64,000 nucleotides of DNA from the NCBI RefSeq assembly GCF_030867095.1, contig NC_081824.1:175902933-175966932 (forward strand). Direction: 5' to 3'. Under the pieces are notes generated by a model. It saw only the letters and a program-made list of their open reading frames with translations. It had not been told where the DNA came from and made no database searches. The DNA is from Alligator mississippiensis. Taxonomy: Eukaryota; Chordata; Crocodylia; Alligatoridae. How positions within the stretch are numbered: position 1 is the stretch's first letter; every line of letters starts with the position of its first letter. Of this stretch, positions 27,101-41,454 are shown piece by piece. The position numbers and the translations under genes were made by a program.

Positions 27101-30100
27101 CTGGCAGCCCATAGTGGCAGGAGCCACTCACCTCCTCCCCATGCCCTCCCACCCCAGCTGGGCAGCTCTTGCCCCAGCCCCAATCCCACCCTCACTGCAG
27201 GGGCATTGATCTGCCTCCCCCGTGTCCGCTGCCAAACTGACTTACCAGATGGAGGCAGGTGTGCCAAGCATGGTAAAGGAACCAATCCCCCATTTATAAC
27301 ATTATTCCTATGGAAAATTGTTTCCCAGTTACAATGTTTCAACTTAAGACCTGGTTTTCAGGAACCAACTGCATTTTAAGTCTGAGGACTGCCTGTAATC
27401 GAAAGATGCAGTTTCTTTAGTTCTACAGTCATTAGAATGAAATGTGCCTCTCTCTCAGATTCATAACACAAAATGTAGCTGCTTTGAGCATCTTGACATT
27501 TCAGCCAGTGAAAGTTGTTTCCATACCTGAGTCAATGTTCACCCAAGTTAATATTTTCACACCTCCCAGATCTACCTCTTTGTTTGTCTGCTCATGTGAA
27601 AAGTCTCTTATTACCCATGCAATATCCTGGCAATACCAGGGATAAAGCAAACAGATTGAAACTTCATGCCATTACTTCTAAAACTCATAGCCTGCGGGAA
27701 CAATGTCCTTGGGAAGAGCTGTGGTAGATCCCTGATGTAGCACCTACAGCACTTGTCAAGGGGTCCATGATCCTAGTTTGGCTTCTTTTCATTCAGTTCA
27801 CTGTTAGGGGTACCATGTCAGAGTGGCAGCCCTTGGCCTCTGGGAATTTACTGACTCCTGTGTCATTCAGCTCTCATTAGCAGGTTTAATCCCTCTGTCT
27901 GGCATCAGTCTTCTCTTGGCACTAGAAGAGCAACATCAGGAAGCAAATCCATGTAAGTGGACTTTTTTAATGATGGTTAAAGGTGCAGGGCTGAAAGCCT
28001 AGTGGGAATGAATATTGTTAATGGGACACAGCCCATGCACATCACAAGCAGCCCCTGCAAAAGAGGTTCAGCTCTCATTTGTCAGTGCCAGGATTTAAAA
28101 GGACTCTATGGACTCTTCAGTATGCTGAGGGACAGGTCTTTTGATTTGAAACCAGGTCTGTCTTTCTTTCAAAATGGCCACTGACAGGAGGGTTTGCTCA
28201 GAGCTCTGAAAGCTTCTCTCTGTTTTGTGAGCCTTTCTCCTTCTCTTGTTTTGTTTTCCCTCCCCAAGACAGTCTGACCCCTTCCCCACTTTTCATTACT
28301 TTTTCCTGCTCCCCCCCCGCCTTACTCAGACCTTTCTCCTGCAGTAATACTCTGCCCCTCCCTTCCCCTCCCTCTCCCTCTCCCTCAGGATGATTTTTGT
28401 TTTCCCTTCCTCTCCCTGCAGCTTTTCTGCTGCTTATTGTTTTCCCTTCCCTTCCCTGCTACACTGCTTACCTTTCTCCTCTCCCCTGGGGTTAGTTTGT
28501 TTTTTTCCAGTTTCTTTGTTCCCTGCCCTGCCCATCCCCCAACCCCTCTGGCTCCTTGCAGGGTTAACCATGTTTTTGCTGGAATGGCTGAAGGCAGCTC
28601 CCAGCAGTTCACTGCTGGGGCTTCAGCCCCTCTGGACCAGAGCTTTGGTCTCTGGCTTCATGCCCCTCCCTCCATTGGAGTGGAGGAGTGTGCTGCTGCT
28701 CTGGGGGTGCTCATAGACTGCAAACATGTTCTCTGTGCTCCCCAGGTGAGCTCAGACCCCATCATCTCCCTGCTTTAGTGCATGAACTTGTGGTAGCAGG
28801 TGTGTTTGTCAGGGGTGTGTTTTGCCTTGCAACACCCCTAGACATGCCGGCCGTTCATGTGGTAGCCTCAAACATGCTTCCATTTCTCTCAGATGATGAC
28901 CTCCCTAACTGCCTGTGCCCTTATGGCATGGTTACAGGGCCAGTCTGTAGACTGCTGCTTAGCAGCAAGGTCCCTGAACTTCGGCATGTCCTATCCTTTA
29001 AAAGGCAGCTGTTTATGATTCTCAATGGAGAGGGTCGGGGTTTGCTCCAGTCTATGTCCTTCCTGTTTAATGGGCAGCATTACGAGGTTTACCTCGCCAT
29101 TGGGAATACCTTATGCTTTTGGCGTGGCAGCAAGTCCCACCTGGTTACCCAGTGCCCGCAGAAGAAGCTGGCCGCAGCAGAGCCACCTGCAGGGCCTTCC
29201 TCCCAGTCACTCCCTGTTTCATCAGAGTCAGCTAGCTCTGTGCTGGTGGACCCAGGCCCCCTTTCTCCTCCCCTCTCAGGGGAAGATTTGACCCCTCTTG
29301 CTGGAAAGGGCAAGTCCCAGAAAAAAGGGGTCTTTTAAAAAGGCCTCGTTATCCCCTCAAGGACTCCCCACCACTCCAAGGGGAGCTGAGGTTAGTGAGC
29401 AGCCCCCCCGGGCCCCTTCCTGCCTCCTTGGCATCCCCGGGTACTCGTAGGTGACCTTGGGGTGCGGGAAGTGGTGGTGGAGTCTGACGGCCCTCCCCCC
29501 ACCTCTGAGCTCCTTGAGGATGATGAGGCTCATATGGAGGTTGGACCCTCTGGGAACCACAAGTGGTTCTGGGAGCAAGAGTGTCTGGCACATGAGAGCG
29601 CCCCACCCAAGAGATCAGGGACTGATGTCCCCTCCCAGACCCCCTTGGAAAATGCTGCTCCCACAGGGCCTGATGCTGAGGATCCTGATGAGGGAACAAG
29701 TGCTCCTCCTGGGACTTGGTGGCTCTCAGTGCCTGACATATACAGCTCCTCCTCCTTGGGGTTGGATTTTGATTCTGCTTCTGAGGATGAGTTAACAGAA
29801 GTCCTGCCTCCAGAGATGGCATCCTCTGATTCAGCTATGGTGCCCCCCTCAATAGGGAGTGTCCCCACCCTGGAGGTGAAACCTGTTCCTGCTTCTGAGG
29901 AACCTCCCTGTGTTGGTTACTCGGCTGAAAGCCTTATTGAGTTTCTAAACCAGACAAAGCACCACTGGAGGCTTGCACAGCATATACATAAATAGTTCCC
30001 AGAACCTGAGACATTTGTGGTGTCTAAGACCACAGCAGTGGCTCTGCACTCTACTGTGGGGATGCAGTGATGTAGTTTTCACCTAAGCAAGCTTGCAGGC

Positions 30101-33100
30101 TATATTGGGCACTTATTGTGACCAGTGCCAGCTGACAAGCTATAGGCCTGGTTTTCTCCTTGTCCTGCATGCTTGCTTCTTTCTATTCCCTTGGCTTTGC
30201 CTGCTCCCCTTTTCCACACCCTTCATGCATGGCTGCCACAACCTTTGGTTCACGCAATGCCCACGGCTGCAGAGACCCTGTGAAGTGGACGGCACTCTTT
30301 GATTTCCTGCACCAGAAAAAGCTGGATGTCACCTTTCTGCAAGAAACTTATACTGATGCAGCTAGTCTAGCTGACTGGCATGCCACCTGGAAGGGCCATA
30401 TATTCCTGAGCCATGGCACCTCTCTCAGCACAGGAGTCACAATCCTCTTCTCACTGCAGCTGATGCCTGACTCAGCAGTAACCAAGAGGTCTGGCCATCT
30501 GCTAACTGCTCATATCACATTAGCACAACATTACCTCCTCCTAATTAACATCTATGAGCCCACAGCCAGGTGAGAATGGACAGCCTTCTTGAGATCCTGG
30601 CTGACTTTTTGAGGAGTGCAGCTGACAATGACAACCTTCTCCTCCTGGGTAGGGATTTTAATTGCACAGTTGATGAACAACGTGACCAGAATGGGCCATC
30701 CGTCCTCTGCCTGGTGGCTGCGGACAGCTTTGGAGGCAGGGGACTTTGTGGACATCTGGTGCCATTTCCACAATGATGCAAGGCAGTACACTTTGATAAA
30801 GGCAACCACTGGTGGGTAGGGCTGTGTGCAGCTTCAGACGCTGATTCGATTTGGAGGAGATTTGGCCTGATTCAATGACCAAATCTCTGAATTCAAATCA
30901 AATCAGAGGACCAATTCGAAGTTCTCCAAGTCGATTCAGAAAAGATTTGGAGAGCTTTGGTGATTTGGGCAGTCCCTACCCACTGCAGCAGGGAGCTGGA
31001 CCCAGACTCCATGCTGGTAAGTAGGGAGGAAGGGGGGCTGGAGGGGGGGGGAGAGGACCATGGGGGGACCCCTGCCAGGCCCTATTCCATGCCTGCTCCC
31101 TCAGCCCCCTGATCACCCCTCGACCTCTGCCCACCCCCACAATCCCCACATGGCTGTCCTGCCCACCCCAGCTTCCAGCTCTTTAAAAAAAAGCTTCCAC
31201 TCACCAGCTGCTGTCTGGCCCGGGGGGGGCAATCCCAGCTGCCCCTCACTGCCCCACGCTTCATGGGGGGGTCTGCCACGAGCCCTCTGACCCTTGCCTG
31301 CTCCCCCAGCCCCCACCCCCATGGCTGCCCTGCCCGCTCCAGGTCTGGCCCTTTAAGGAAAAAAAAAACAAAAAACCCCCCACACTCACCAGCTGCTGCA
31401 GTGGTCTCAGGGCTTCTTCTGGGGTCTTGTGGAAGATCCCCCCATGCAGCGTGGGGCAGTGGGGGGGTAGTGGGGATTGCCCCCTCAGCTGGGGAGCAGC
31501 TGGTGAGTTGGGGCTTTTGTTGTTGTTTTTCTTTTTAAAGGGCCAGGAGCTGGGGAAGGTGGGGCATCCATGGTGGGGACTGGGAGAGCAGGTGGGGGTC
31601 GGTGGGTCTTGTGACAGAACCCCCCACGTGGTATGGGGCAGTGGGGATTGCACCTCCCCCCGCCCCCCCTCCAGGCAGCACTCGGTTAGTAGGGACTTTT
31701 TTTCCCCAAAGAGCCAGGAGCTGGGGTGGGCAGGGCAACCATTGAGAGTGGAGGGGGATGGGGCCTGTATGGTCTGGAGATTCGGCTGATTCGGCAGCAG
31801 CCAAATCTCCAAATCAGATTCAGTCAAATTGATTAGGGGTAGTAATTCGAATCGCCAAATTGAATCACTATCCCTCGAATTGGCTGAATCCGAATCCGAA
31901 GCAAATACTAGCCACTTCGCACAGGCCTACTGGTGGGATTGCCATGGCATTCCTTGACTGCTTGTATGTTGCCAAGCATTGCCTGCCAGTCCTGCATGGC
32001 AGCTGTATTATTCCATCCGGCCTCTCAGATCACAGTCTTATTTGCTGCGAGCTGAGTCTCCTTGGCAGACCATGTTCCCGGGCACCCTACTGGTGTTTTA
32101 ACACCATCTTGCTGCAAGATGCTCACTTTGGTGGATGCTTTGTCTATTTCTGGTGGACATGGGAGACTATGAGAACCGCATTTGCCTCCTGGAAGCAATG
32201 GTGAGATGTGGGGGAAGGCACAGATCAGAGCTTTCTGCCAGTAATACATACAGCTGGTAATGAGCGAGCTCCGCTGCCATGTCTGAGGGTTGGAGGAGGA
32301 TGTAGCAAAGCTTGAGGTGGCCCCACGTGATGCTGGTAGACACACAGGACTACTTGAGAGCCTTAAGCTTCAGAAGAAGCACCTCCGGGAGCTGGCAGAG
32401 GGCACAGCCCAAGGCACGAGGATTTGTGCTCGCTGCCAAGAGTTGGCAGAGGCTGATGTCCCAACCCAGTTATTTTTCAACCTGGAAAAGAGCCGGGCCC
32501 TGCAGAAAATCCTTGACCATCTCAAGACTCTGGATGGCCGGATGCTCACAGATCCTGTTGAGATCTGCTGTCACGCTGCAGCCTTCTATCAAGGCCTTTA
32601 TGCGGCTGAACCTCTCTGCCCAGAGTCCACTAAGCCCTTACACTATGGCCTTCCCAAGCTGTGCCCAATAGCGGCTGATGAACTTAAGCAAGAGCTATCC
32701 CTGGAGGAACTCACGATTGTTATGGGGAGCCTCACCATGAGCAAAGCCCCAGGGCTCGACGTGCTGCCCGCTGAGTTTTATAAGACCTTCTGGCCCCTCC
32801 TTGGCCCCTACCTCTTGCACGTATTTCATGAGAGCCTCATTGATAACATCCTGCCTGTCAGCTGTTGCCAGGTGGCTCTTACCCTGCTACCAAAGACAGG
32901 GGACCTTGGCTGCATTAAGAACTGGCAGCTGGTATCCCTTCTGTGTGCCGACTACAAGATTCTGGCCAAAGCCTTAGCCAATCGACTGTGTACTGTCATA
33001 GCCTCAGTCATCAGTCCTGAACAGAGCTATTGCATGCTGGGCAGGAGCATCCAGGACAATCTGTTCCTGCTTCGTGACCTGGTGACAGCAGTGGACCTCT

Positions 33101-36100
33101 TTGGACTGAACGTTGGGCTCGTCTCCTTGGATCAGGAAAATGGCTTTGATAGGGTTAGCCACAGCTACCTTTTTCAGACCCTAGAGGGCTTTGGCTTTGA
33201 ACCGGTCCTCACCTCCACCCTCTGGGTACTGTACTGAGACATCTCCAATCTTTTGAAAGTGAATGGTGTACTCTGTGCTCCATTCCCAGCTCACAAGGGC
33301 ATCTGCGAAGGCTATCCCCTCTCAGGAATGCTGTACGCTCTGGCCATTGAGCCCCTGCTTCATGTTCTGTGATGGCACCTGACTGGCCTCATTCTTTTGT
33401 TGACCTCTGGTTCGGCCAGTGGCCCACCAGTTAGGCTGACAATATATGCACATGATGTAACCATTCTCTTCAGCACCCAGGGTGATGTCCAGTTGCTGAT
33501 GAACTGTCAGCATACTTATGAGTGTGCTTCCTCAGCTCGTGTTAATTGGCCTAAGAGGAATACCCTACTCCTTGGTGCATGGACCAATCACCCCCCCTGC
33601 CCCCCCACACCTGCCTAGGGGTCTCGCCTGGCAGCGTGAGGGCCTTAAAGCTCTGGAGGTGTCCCTCAGCCCATCAGTCTTCCCAGCCTGGAATTGGGAA
33701 GGCCTCAGTGAGGAGGTGAAGGCGCATGTGCGGTGGTGGCACTGGTACTTGCCCAACCTCTCCTACCATAGGCAGGTCCTCATTGTGAACAATTTGGCAA
33801 CTGCAACTTTATGGCACTGGTATGCCATGTTGGATCCCCCACCGGATTTACTCGAGCAGCTTCACAGACTGCTGGTGGACTTTTTCTGGGGTGGACACCA
33901 TTGGCTCCCCCAAGCTGTTTTCTATCTGCCTACAGCTGAGGAAGGTCAGGGCTTGGTTGACCTGGCAAGTAGAGTGGCTGTTTTCCACCTGCAGGTTCTC
34001 CAGAGACTGTTGTGTTGTGAAGACTGCTCTCCCTGGCAACAGCTGGCTTGTGTGTTTCTGCACCGGGTAGGGAACCTTGGGTTTGACTGAAAACTCTGTC
34101 TCCTGGATCCTGCCTTCCTGGACTGGGGCATCCTCCTGCCCTTTTACTGTAGTCTAGTGCAGGCCTGGCGGGCTGCCTTCCACCTCCAACCCCAGGCCAG
34201 ACATCTGCAATTTCCACAGTTGCTGCAGGAACCACTTGTCTACAACGCGGCCCTGCACCACAGGCTGTTCAGCCTCAGGTCTGATAGCCTCACTGACTCT
34301 CTCATCCCATCACTTGTGGTCTGGCTAGGCCAAATTCTCGATATGGCCCGGTTGGACTGGCTGTCAGCCGAGGCTCTGGCTCCCCGGTTGGGCATGCATT
34401 CGGTTCGCTGTGCCGCCCATCTCTTGAGAGACGTGCAGACGACCCTGCCAGTGGAGGCAGCGGCTGCCATCGAGGATTACTTCTGAGTGCAGTGGGACAT
34501 CCCTGCCAGAGATATCTCTGGAGAGCTCTTTCCACCACTGCCCATTGTCCCAGCTGTGGATAACGATCTGGGAGGTGGTCCTGGCAGCTTATTGACTTTT
34601 CCTGTGCCCCCTGACAGTGATGCTGGAATTCATCTTGATGTGCTTCCCCAGAAAACCCTGTACACATGGGTGGCTTGTGTCCGCCACACTCGCATCCTTG
34701 CCACTTGACCTGACACGAAGTGGAAGTGGCACCTAGTGGCACTGGCACTCGCACCAGCTCTCCCTGTGTGACACACACTTTATAAGCTATCCATTGCCAA
34801 ATGAACTGGCAACCTTCAGTGGTGGTTGCTGCATGCAGGACTGGTCACTGGCACACTCATCCGCCACATGGGCCCGACTGCATCAGTGGCCTGTCTCTTT
34901 TGCCCAGGGGAGGTAGAAAAGGATTTATTCCATTCCTTCCCCAAGTGTCCCCAGCTACTGCTGCTCTTGGCTGCCCTTGGCACCTTGTTTGAGGCGCTAG
35001 ACTTGGACCTCATAGATACCACCTATTTGTTTTCTTTCCCATGCCGGGTGGCAGAGGGGGGTGTTATCTGCCTGGCCAACATTTTGCTTGGTCAGGCTAA
35101 GATGGCTATCCTCAAGAGCCACAGGAACCAGCTTGCTGGGACTGGCTTCGATGATGCCCTGAGACTCTTTTAAATCTTGGTCCAGGCACGCCTGACACTG
35201 GAATTTGAACCCGTGGTCCTCCACTGGACAGTACCCACTGTCCAGGCACATTGGGCCATTCAGGGGGTGCTCTGCAGCACTGAGGGAATCCGTTTAGTCC
35301 TCGTGCTGTGATACTTCTTGCCCCTTCCCAGGGTACCAACAGGAGTCTGAGCGGGCTATTGTTGTACAACTGTTTTTGTTTTTTAGACTGTGAGGGCAGG
35401 GCTTGCACACCATAGCCCTAGGCTCTGTCTTTTGTACCTGGACCCCTGCGTGGGCAGTGTTTTATTTTTTTGTTGGATTGTTATTCCCTTTTCCCTTAAG
35501 AAACCTTTATAAAAAGTCAAAAGTCTTTCTTCTTTTTCATCAGCAAAAACAATTTTTCTTTGGTTTCAAATGAGGGTAGGCAGATATCCACCAACTCAGT
35601 TGCATCTGCAAATTAGACTCTCACTCCCATGCTGTTATTTACATGCAGAAAATCAGCCAAATCTTTACCTTCAAAAGATATGACCATTTCTCCTTTCTTT
35701 TTGTTCTGCAGAGACCTCTTAAACCAATCCAGAGACATGGTGCAGCGTATGAAACAGAGTCAGGTATGCTTGCAATACAGAACATTTCAAAGAACCCAAT
35801 ATGGAACACAGGCACTCATGAGAGGCAAAGGGACAAGATTTAGTTGAATTTCAAAATATTTTGAACATGACACACAGGATCAATTAGTAATAGAGACTAT
35901 TAATTATTCATGGATAATAAACTAATGTTTTGATTGAAAATAATAATCGACTTGTCCTTTCCAAAGTACCCAGTGTTACTTAGGAAGATGTCCTGCCTTG
36001 TTACAGTTTTGCCAGGGTATTCTAGGTGCTTGGTTAATAGAGATCTCGGTGCAGTTCCTATTGATTAACAATGTTATGACTTCTATGATCTGTACTGCAT

Positions 36101-39100
36101 GATTGTGCCTGGGCTCCTGAGGAATCTTCTTGGAATACAGCAATAATACAGTGTCCCCCACTTCTCCTCAGAGTACTCCTGGATTCCAATTTCAAAATAC
36201 CCAGCGATTGCGAAAGATTGATTCTGCTGATGTTGGTGGTGGCTGACACAAAGGAGAACAGAACTGGGCTAAGGCTCAGTGTTTTGAAAATCCTACCTTG
36301 AAGCTTCATGCACTTATTTTCTTGTATACCATACCAACCAATCTTTGCTTAAATGGCAAAAGTGATTATAAAATAGATTCTGTTGCCCACTGCTTTTTGT
36401 TAGGAGCTCAAAGGCACTATATTGATTCTGGGCTGGAAAGTGGGGCAGTGATTTTAGTAGGAAACTAGATGAAATTGAACCTCCTGGTCAATGCTTTTAG
36501 GTTAGGCTTTGGGATGTGAAGCTAATGTGAACTAGCCCCAGATGCCCAGGTCCTCAGGTGGAATAACATTTCTATCATCACTGGTGTCCAAATAATTTGA
36601 ACACAGCTGGTTTGCTGGCTTCAGATTTCTGTTTGCATCATCAACTAGTCCCATGGAGCTAAAATGGGCAGGATGAGGAAGGAAAGTGATGACTGAGGTT
36701 CTTGTCCTCTTACAGTGTGCCATCTTCTTCCTCTTGTTCTCTTTCCTGCCAGGTGATAGATTTCCAAAATGACTGGAAGCTAATCACCGTTTTCTTTAGT
36801 ACTGAAGACCCATGTCTTCCCTGTGCTTCAATCTACCAGGTAAGCTGTCTAAAGTATGGTCTAGCAGTCACAGCAGGCAGCTAAGATCTGGGACTCCTGG
36901 GCAGGGGTGGATCCAGGGTGGGTGCACTGGTGCAATTGCACCCGCTTTGATTCTTGGTCCACCTAAAGTTTAAAACCAACTGCCTAGCAGTGGCAGCAGC
37001 AGCATTTCTATTCAGGCAGCACTGAAGGAGTCACTTGACTTCATGGCTCATTAAAATCTACCTGATTCCTTCTAAACTATTCATTCTGTAGGTGTTAACA
37101 ACTCTCTCTCCTTTTTAATGGTCTTGATGATGTTCTGTTACTCAAGCTATCCTTTCTCCTACAATTCTACTCTTTGTTAGTTGCTTCTGGTAATGTAGCT
37201 CCTATTTCACAGCCTTGTAGATTGTTTTCAACTCATTCCAATAAAGTTATATTTGTTTTTGCATCAGTCTGGAACAGGCCTTAGGCCTCTATCATTTTAG
37301 GAAACCTTCTAGTTTCTTTTTACCTGGAGAAAAATGTGTGGTGTTTATATGCAATGAGGCACCACAACATCTACGTCTACTTTTCAAAATCATAGATCTG
37401 CCCATGCTCCTGCATTCTCTTCCCATCACTCCTATGGATTGGCTGTGGGACCCTGGGATTATGATGGGCATTGACTTCAAAGCTCAGCACCTACAGAATA
37501 GAAAGTGTGTTTTGAATTTGTAGCCACAAGGGCTACATTTACAATGAGAGTGTGAGTCATCCCAATCCAGTCAGGAAACCAAGGCATACAATCTGATTGA
37601 AGTGTCCAGTGAAAACAACTTGAATTATGGCTCATTATGATCTTCTAGAGAATGAGCTGCAGAGCAAGAATTATCTGCAGAAGCTATTTGATAACTAATT
37701 TCTGATAATGAATGAGAAGACAACCATCTCTTGGCCCTTATACTATAGAGATGGAAATTGGATACCTAAAAGACTGTAACCAAAAGTGGCAAATAACTAG
37801 ATTCAATTAAATAATTATTCATAATGAATATTCTTGTCTACCTCTGTTTCCTACCCACTCAAAGAAAGTGGTGGCCATTGAAAGTCCAACACCATTTTCT
37901 TGAGCACTGGGGTTTTTCTTGCTTAGATCTCACATCTGGTCTACAGCTTAGTCTCTGAGAGCTGACTAAATCATTAACTTGGGCAATGTGGTTGAATATA
38001 ATTGACCTATGCAGTCAGTGTCCCACATCAGGTTCTGATATGCAAGCTAGAGTTAGCAAGATGTCTCATGTAACTTAATGTATGTCTGCCCTGTGACTGC
38101 AGGAAACTCAGTCTCACTGCTACAGCAAAAAGACCTTCCCATGTTGACTTATTTTGCATACATCAAGCAATGAGGACACCCTGGGGATGCTCTAGGATCT
38201 CACTGTTGAGCATCAGTAGCATGACTGAGAGGGGCAACTGGGGTCACAGCCCTGGCCTCCACCCTTAGTGGAGGCCACAAAAGCACTTGGTGCTGCATTG
38301 GCATATGACTGCATCACTGCAGTCAGCATGCAAGAGTTGGCACTGCCCAATGTGCTGGTGGGTGCCCCCAGTTTGGAGATGCTAACTGCATAGGTCAATT
38401 ATATTCAACCACATTGCCTAAGTTAATGATTTGGTCAGCTCTCAGAGACTAGGCTGAGTCAGACCAGATTGGGGACCTGCCCTGCCTCTGCTGAGCTCAC
38501 TGGGAAAACAGGACTTGAGCATGGTGGTGGGTGTTGGCTTCCCAGCTATCCTCATCACTTCATTTTTGGGGTTGACCTGTGTAGAGGAGAGTGGGTGGGC
38601 AGGGCTTATTGCTTGCACTGTACCACAGTGGTATTGGCTTTCCCTATATGGGCTAAAGATTAGTTTCTGATGAAGAGTGAAAGGTAGTCTGCCTTTGCCT
38701 CTCATTCAGGGCCATGCATTATCTTCCTGCTTCTCTTTCTGATGTTTCCAATCTATTAAAATAGACTCGTATGCCACACACATCACCATTATGCCTGAGC
38801 ACCTTCCATGTAAAACAACACAACCAATGTCAGTTAAGTCTTATTGACTCTCTGCTGTTTTTTCCCCATGTGCACAGTTAATTCATCCAATGGTGTTTGG
38901 AGAAATGGGGCAGACTTTTAACTGAGGTCCAGTGACATATTCTCCTGCCACCTGATGCTGCTTTTCCCTCTGGTGAGAGCCACCTTTGCTTTGAACAGCT
39001 CTTATCTCTGGTTCATAAAGACCCTTTGAAATAGCAATTTTTCTGTGCCTTTGGTGGGCATCAGATTGCACCAAATTGCCCATATTATTAAAAAAAATGA

Positions 39101-41416
39101 AATGACAAAGCGTGCATCATGGTCTTTCTCCAGGGCTCTAATGAATTCTCTAAAATTACTCTATTCAAAGACTAGAGTAGAGATAACTGCCTATGAATAC
39201 TTAAGAGGCAATAACACAAAAGGAAAGGAAGGAGCCATCATAGAAGATAGTTAAGGGAACATAATAAGAAATGAGCTGAAAAAAGGTGAAATGTAACCAT
39301 GAGAGTAATTAGACTCAATGGGTTGGTGTACCAAGAGAAGTCCTGGAAGCTCTTTCACCAGAGGTGGCCAAGAGTAATTTAGATAAAACATTTAAAAAGC
39401 TCACATGGGGACAAGAGCTATGCAAGAGTGGGACATTCTGCAGGGTCCTTCCCTGCCTCACTGTCTAAGACGGAGGCATTTCTTTCCTCAAGGAAGGCAT
39501 CTGTATGATCATCTTCTGTTATTAGTGAAGATGATCTCGTTAGGCACAGGCAGATGTTAGGGCCCTGCTTTAACTCATGGTGCTTTAGAGGGTCCCCCCA
39601 CTCCCCCAGCCTGCACCATCCCCTGGATCCAGCTGGCACCATCCCCCACCCCCTGGATCCTGCAGCAGCCCAGGCCAGCATGTGGTGGCACTCCAACAGC
39701 CTCCCAGAAGGCTGCTGAACTGCTCTTCTACCAGCCCCGTCCTGCCTCGCCTCCCCTCCTCCCCTCCAGGGCTGTCAGCAGGGGAGGGGGAGCAGGGAGG
39801 GGAGGGAGCTTCAAGCTGCTGAATAGCCAGAGCTGGGGGGGCGTGGAATAGGCCCCCTTGTCTTTTACCCTGGCTGGGGTACTGGGGGAGCCAGAGGGGG
39901 CCTGTGATATGAAGGAACTGAGTTCCACTCTGCCCTCCCCCCAGCTCTGGCCATTCAGCAGCCCAGAGCAAAATGCTGTCTGCTCCTGGAGGTGGCGGTG
40001 GGGGGCTTCGCCTTGGGGGCCTGACCTAGCTACCCCCAATACTTCAGGTGAGGTAGCTGGGGGGGCGCATAAGGCTAGGGGGGGCCATCCCCTCACCCTC
40101 CACCCCCCCCCGGGTCTGGCCATTCAGCAGCTGGGAGGTCCCTGAAAGCCTGGGGGATGGGGATGGGTACCACTCTGAAGGGAGCACAAGTGTCCTAAAA
40201 AGTTCTGCTTTTGAGCACCTTAATGTAATACCTGATTTAACCAGGGTTAATTTTTCGTGTGATCAGCTGTTTTAAAAGCACTTTGTAGCTGTACACATGT
40301 GTTATGACAGGTGTGGAGCTCTTACAGGGGCTAGATTGCTTGAAAAATGTCACTTCTGTCTGCACCCAATAAGACCAAGGATGGTGTAATGTGTTTGTTT
40401 CATTTCTAAGTCTCTAGAGTCTATTTCCATTTGTTTGAGTCTATGCTTTCCCATGTTTAAATTGGCTAATCATAGCCAGATAAATCAAAGTATTGGTTCC
40501 TTGATTCCTTTTGCCCCTAAGTGCTGGATCATGCTGAATCCAGAATGTGGCTATCACTGGCAGCATCTAGTATATTGGCTCAATAAGTGGAGCCAGTCAT
40601 GGCAAACATTACTTTCTGTTCTCCTATGGGTTTAATGGATGCTTGAATTTTCTTTCCAGTTCCAAGAGATGTGCACATGTGCCTTTTCACACCCACTTTC
40701 TAAACTATTTTTTATTTATTTTTTTTTAACAGGGGACTCGCTCACTGGACAGTATGGAAAGACTTAAAGGAATTTTGGATTTTTTATATGAAGAAGTAAG
40801 AACTATTCATTGACTTTAAGCAGGACCTAATTCCAGCACAAGTTTCATTGTCTTTAATAGGAAGTTGTTCTAAATAACTAGATGCTTTTGCAAATGCAAC
40901 CCATTGTCCTTAAGTGCTTTATTTGCGTATTTTCAGATTTTATAGATGAAAAGACATTTTAAAATGGTGACATAAGCAAATCAAAACCCCTTTTCATTTT
41001 CATCCTAAAACCTTTTGATTTCCTAAGGGCTTTTTATTGCCTGAGCTATGGACTATCAACTGATCATTATCTCTGGGAGATGTCCCATTTCCTGGACCTT
41101 ATTGCTGTATTGCTTACGTAGAATTTATTGGCATGTATCGATGGTAAAACAGGCCCTTTCTCCTATATTTGTTTATCTTATCTAAGGAATGTCAATAGCA
41201 TGAATCAAGGACTTTTTTCCTGTAATTACTTGCTGAAATTCCATTATTTTGAATGCACTGGGCCAAATCCTGAATTCTTAACTCATTTTTTTTCCCTTCA
41301 AATCTTATTCCAAATCTCACCTCTCATCAGTCTCAGTGAGCATTTTGCATGAATAAAGTCTCATTAACTCATTTTGTTTGGAGTTTTCCCATTCCTGCAA
41401 GCCTTCTTTTGTTTCT

Positions 41417-41454
<38 letters not shown>

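Larger units (their letters stand above)
28300..35515 (+). mobile_element. Tx1-type (L1 superfamily) non-LTR retrotransposon, decayed and split by a hAT insertion
   Basis: The order from 5' to 3' is a C/T-rich leader, an ORF1 remnant with a CCHC-like knuckle, an acidic stretch, an apurinic-type endonuclease, reverse transcriptase, C-terminal region, and a tail ending CCCTTAAGAAACCTTTATAA. It is in the same orientation as PLB1 and fills intron 7. Boundaries are approximate, since no target duplication was found. The Tx1 assignment rests on remembered motifs (KAPGLDVLPAEFYKTFWPLL; LANRLCTVIASVISPEQSY). Confidence 0.85.

Noticed and set aside
28390..28778. Separate small genes in the C/T-rich region
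   Set aside because: The sequence is the pyrimidine-rich leader of the LINE, and the frames there are compositional.
34801..35173. Host gene with a Cys/His motif (CLFCPGEVEKDLFHSFPKCP)
   Set aside because: It belongs to the C-terminal cysteine-histidine region of the LINE ORF2, collinear with the reverse transcriptase upstream.
27953..35711. A missing PLB1 exon hidden in the 7.8-kb intron 7
   Set aside because: The exon 7 to exon 8 junction gives the same residue count between the FNPS motif and the DL helix as the human first repeat (from memory), and phases 2 to 2 join correctly.
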